This document shows positions 6,072 through 6,239 of a stretch of DNA of 6,239 bases, piece by piece. The position numbers and the translations under genes are program-made. This DNA is from JAAFIP01 sp043772355 (GTDB lineage: Bacteria > Pseudomonadota > Gammaproteobacteria > Burkholderiales > Burkholderiaceae_C), in contig JAYVGI010000212.1 in the NCBI GenBank assembly GCA_043772355.1, forward strand, positions 1-6,239, in the 5' to 3' direction. The first letter of the stretch is position 1. The number at the start of each line of letters is the position of its first letter. The notes under the pieces were generated by a model. The model had not been told where the DNA came from and did no database searches. It saw only the letters and a program-made list of their open reading frames with translations.

Positions 6072-6239
6072 TTAAGAGGTGGTAGCAGTCGTGGCGGCGG
6101 TGGGCTGGGTGTTGGCGTTGCTGGGGGTGGCGGCATCACCCGCCACCATGTCGCGCCCGTGGAGCATCCAGAACGCGACCCGCTCGGCCAGCGCGCTGAT
6201 GGTGTAGGACGGGTTGGTGGCCAGCGCGGTGGGGATCAG
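6072..6239 (-). CDS. GMC-family FAD oxidoreductase, C-terminal fragment cut by the window edge
   Basis: The minus strand is open from the right edge to a TAA at 6072-6074, giving the last 55 residues of a larger protein. It begins LIPTALATNPSYTISALAER, the hallmark C-terminal segment of glucose-methanol-choline oxidoreductases and of cholesterol-oxidase-like members. The Asn in TNPSYTI sits where the second active-site residue of these flavoenzymes lies. A short helix (VAFWMLHGRD) follows, then an Ala/Thr-rich tail of about 20 residues that looks disordered. GMC enzymes oxidise alcohols with FAD. The gene is probably upstream in the same operon as the 165-residue protein (34-base gap) and the alkylsulfatase. 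The N-terminal FAD-binding motif lies outside the window, so substrate and localisation cannot be judged. The fragment is too short for the usual frame search, but the family match is clear. Confidence 0.88.
   Translation of the reverse strand: MIPTALATNPSYTISALAERVAFWMLHGRDMVAGDAATPSNANTQPTAATTATTS

Noticed and set aside
5330..6085. A 251-codon plus-strand open frame antisense to the small unknown protein and the sulfatase start
   Set aside because: It has no family-like sequence and runs opposite to two genes with good ribosome binding sites.
6038..6139. N-terminal extension of the 165-residue protein to the ATG at 6139
   Set aside because: It is a proline-rich translation of the end of the GMC oxidoreductase gene in another frame, and the ATG at 6037 has a proper ribosome binding site.

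Overview
The window reads as chromosomal DNA of a GC-rich Gram-negative bacterium, probably a betaproteobacterium of the Burkholderiales type. That placement is an inference from the codon style, the AGGAG-type ribosome binding sites and the gene families; nothing in the window fixes the species. It holds four complete genes and one gene cut by the right edge. There are no RNA genes, insertion sequences or CRISPR arrays that I can see.

Layout from left to right. Bases 1-128 are non-coding and open with a perfect short inverted repeat. A 654-residue protein on the minus strand (129-2093) has two ricin-B-type beta-trefoil lobes at its N-terminus, followed by about 370 residues that I do not recognise. 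A 401-base divergent intergenic region (2094-2494) follows, with short inverted repeats and a spaced direct repeat. On the plus strand, 2495-3361 encodes a response regulator in which a phospho-receiver domain is fused to an AraC-type DNA-binding domain. After a 32-base convergent gap comes a minus-strand gene set read from right to left: the C-terminal end of a GMC-family FAD oxidoreductase (6072 to the right edge), a 165-residue protein of unknown function (5540-6037), and a metallo-beta-lactamase-fold alkylsulfatase of the SdsA1/YjcS type (3394-5493).

The three right-hand genes have gaps of only 34 and 46 bases and good Shine-Dalgarno sites, so they are probably one operon. A coherent reading is that the sulfatase hydrolyses an alkyl sulfate ester to an alcohol, the GMC enzyme oxidises that alcohol, and the small protein does something unknown in the same process. 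The response regulator converges on this operon and diverges from the lectin gene, so it could regulate either, but no partner histidine kinase lies in the window. The lectin-like gene is visibly less GC-rich than its neighbours (about 50% against about 63% in 60-base samples counted by eye), which suggests a separate origin.
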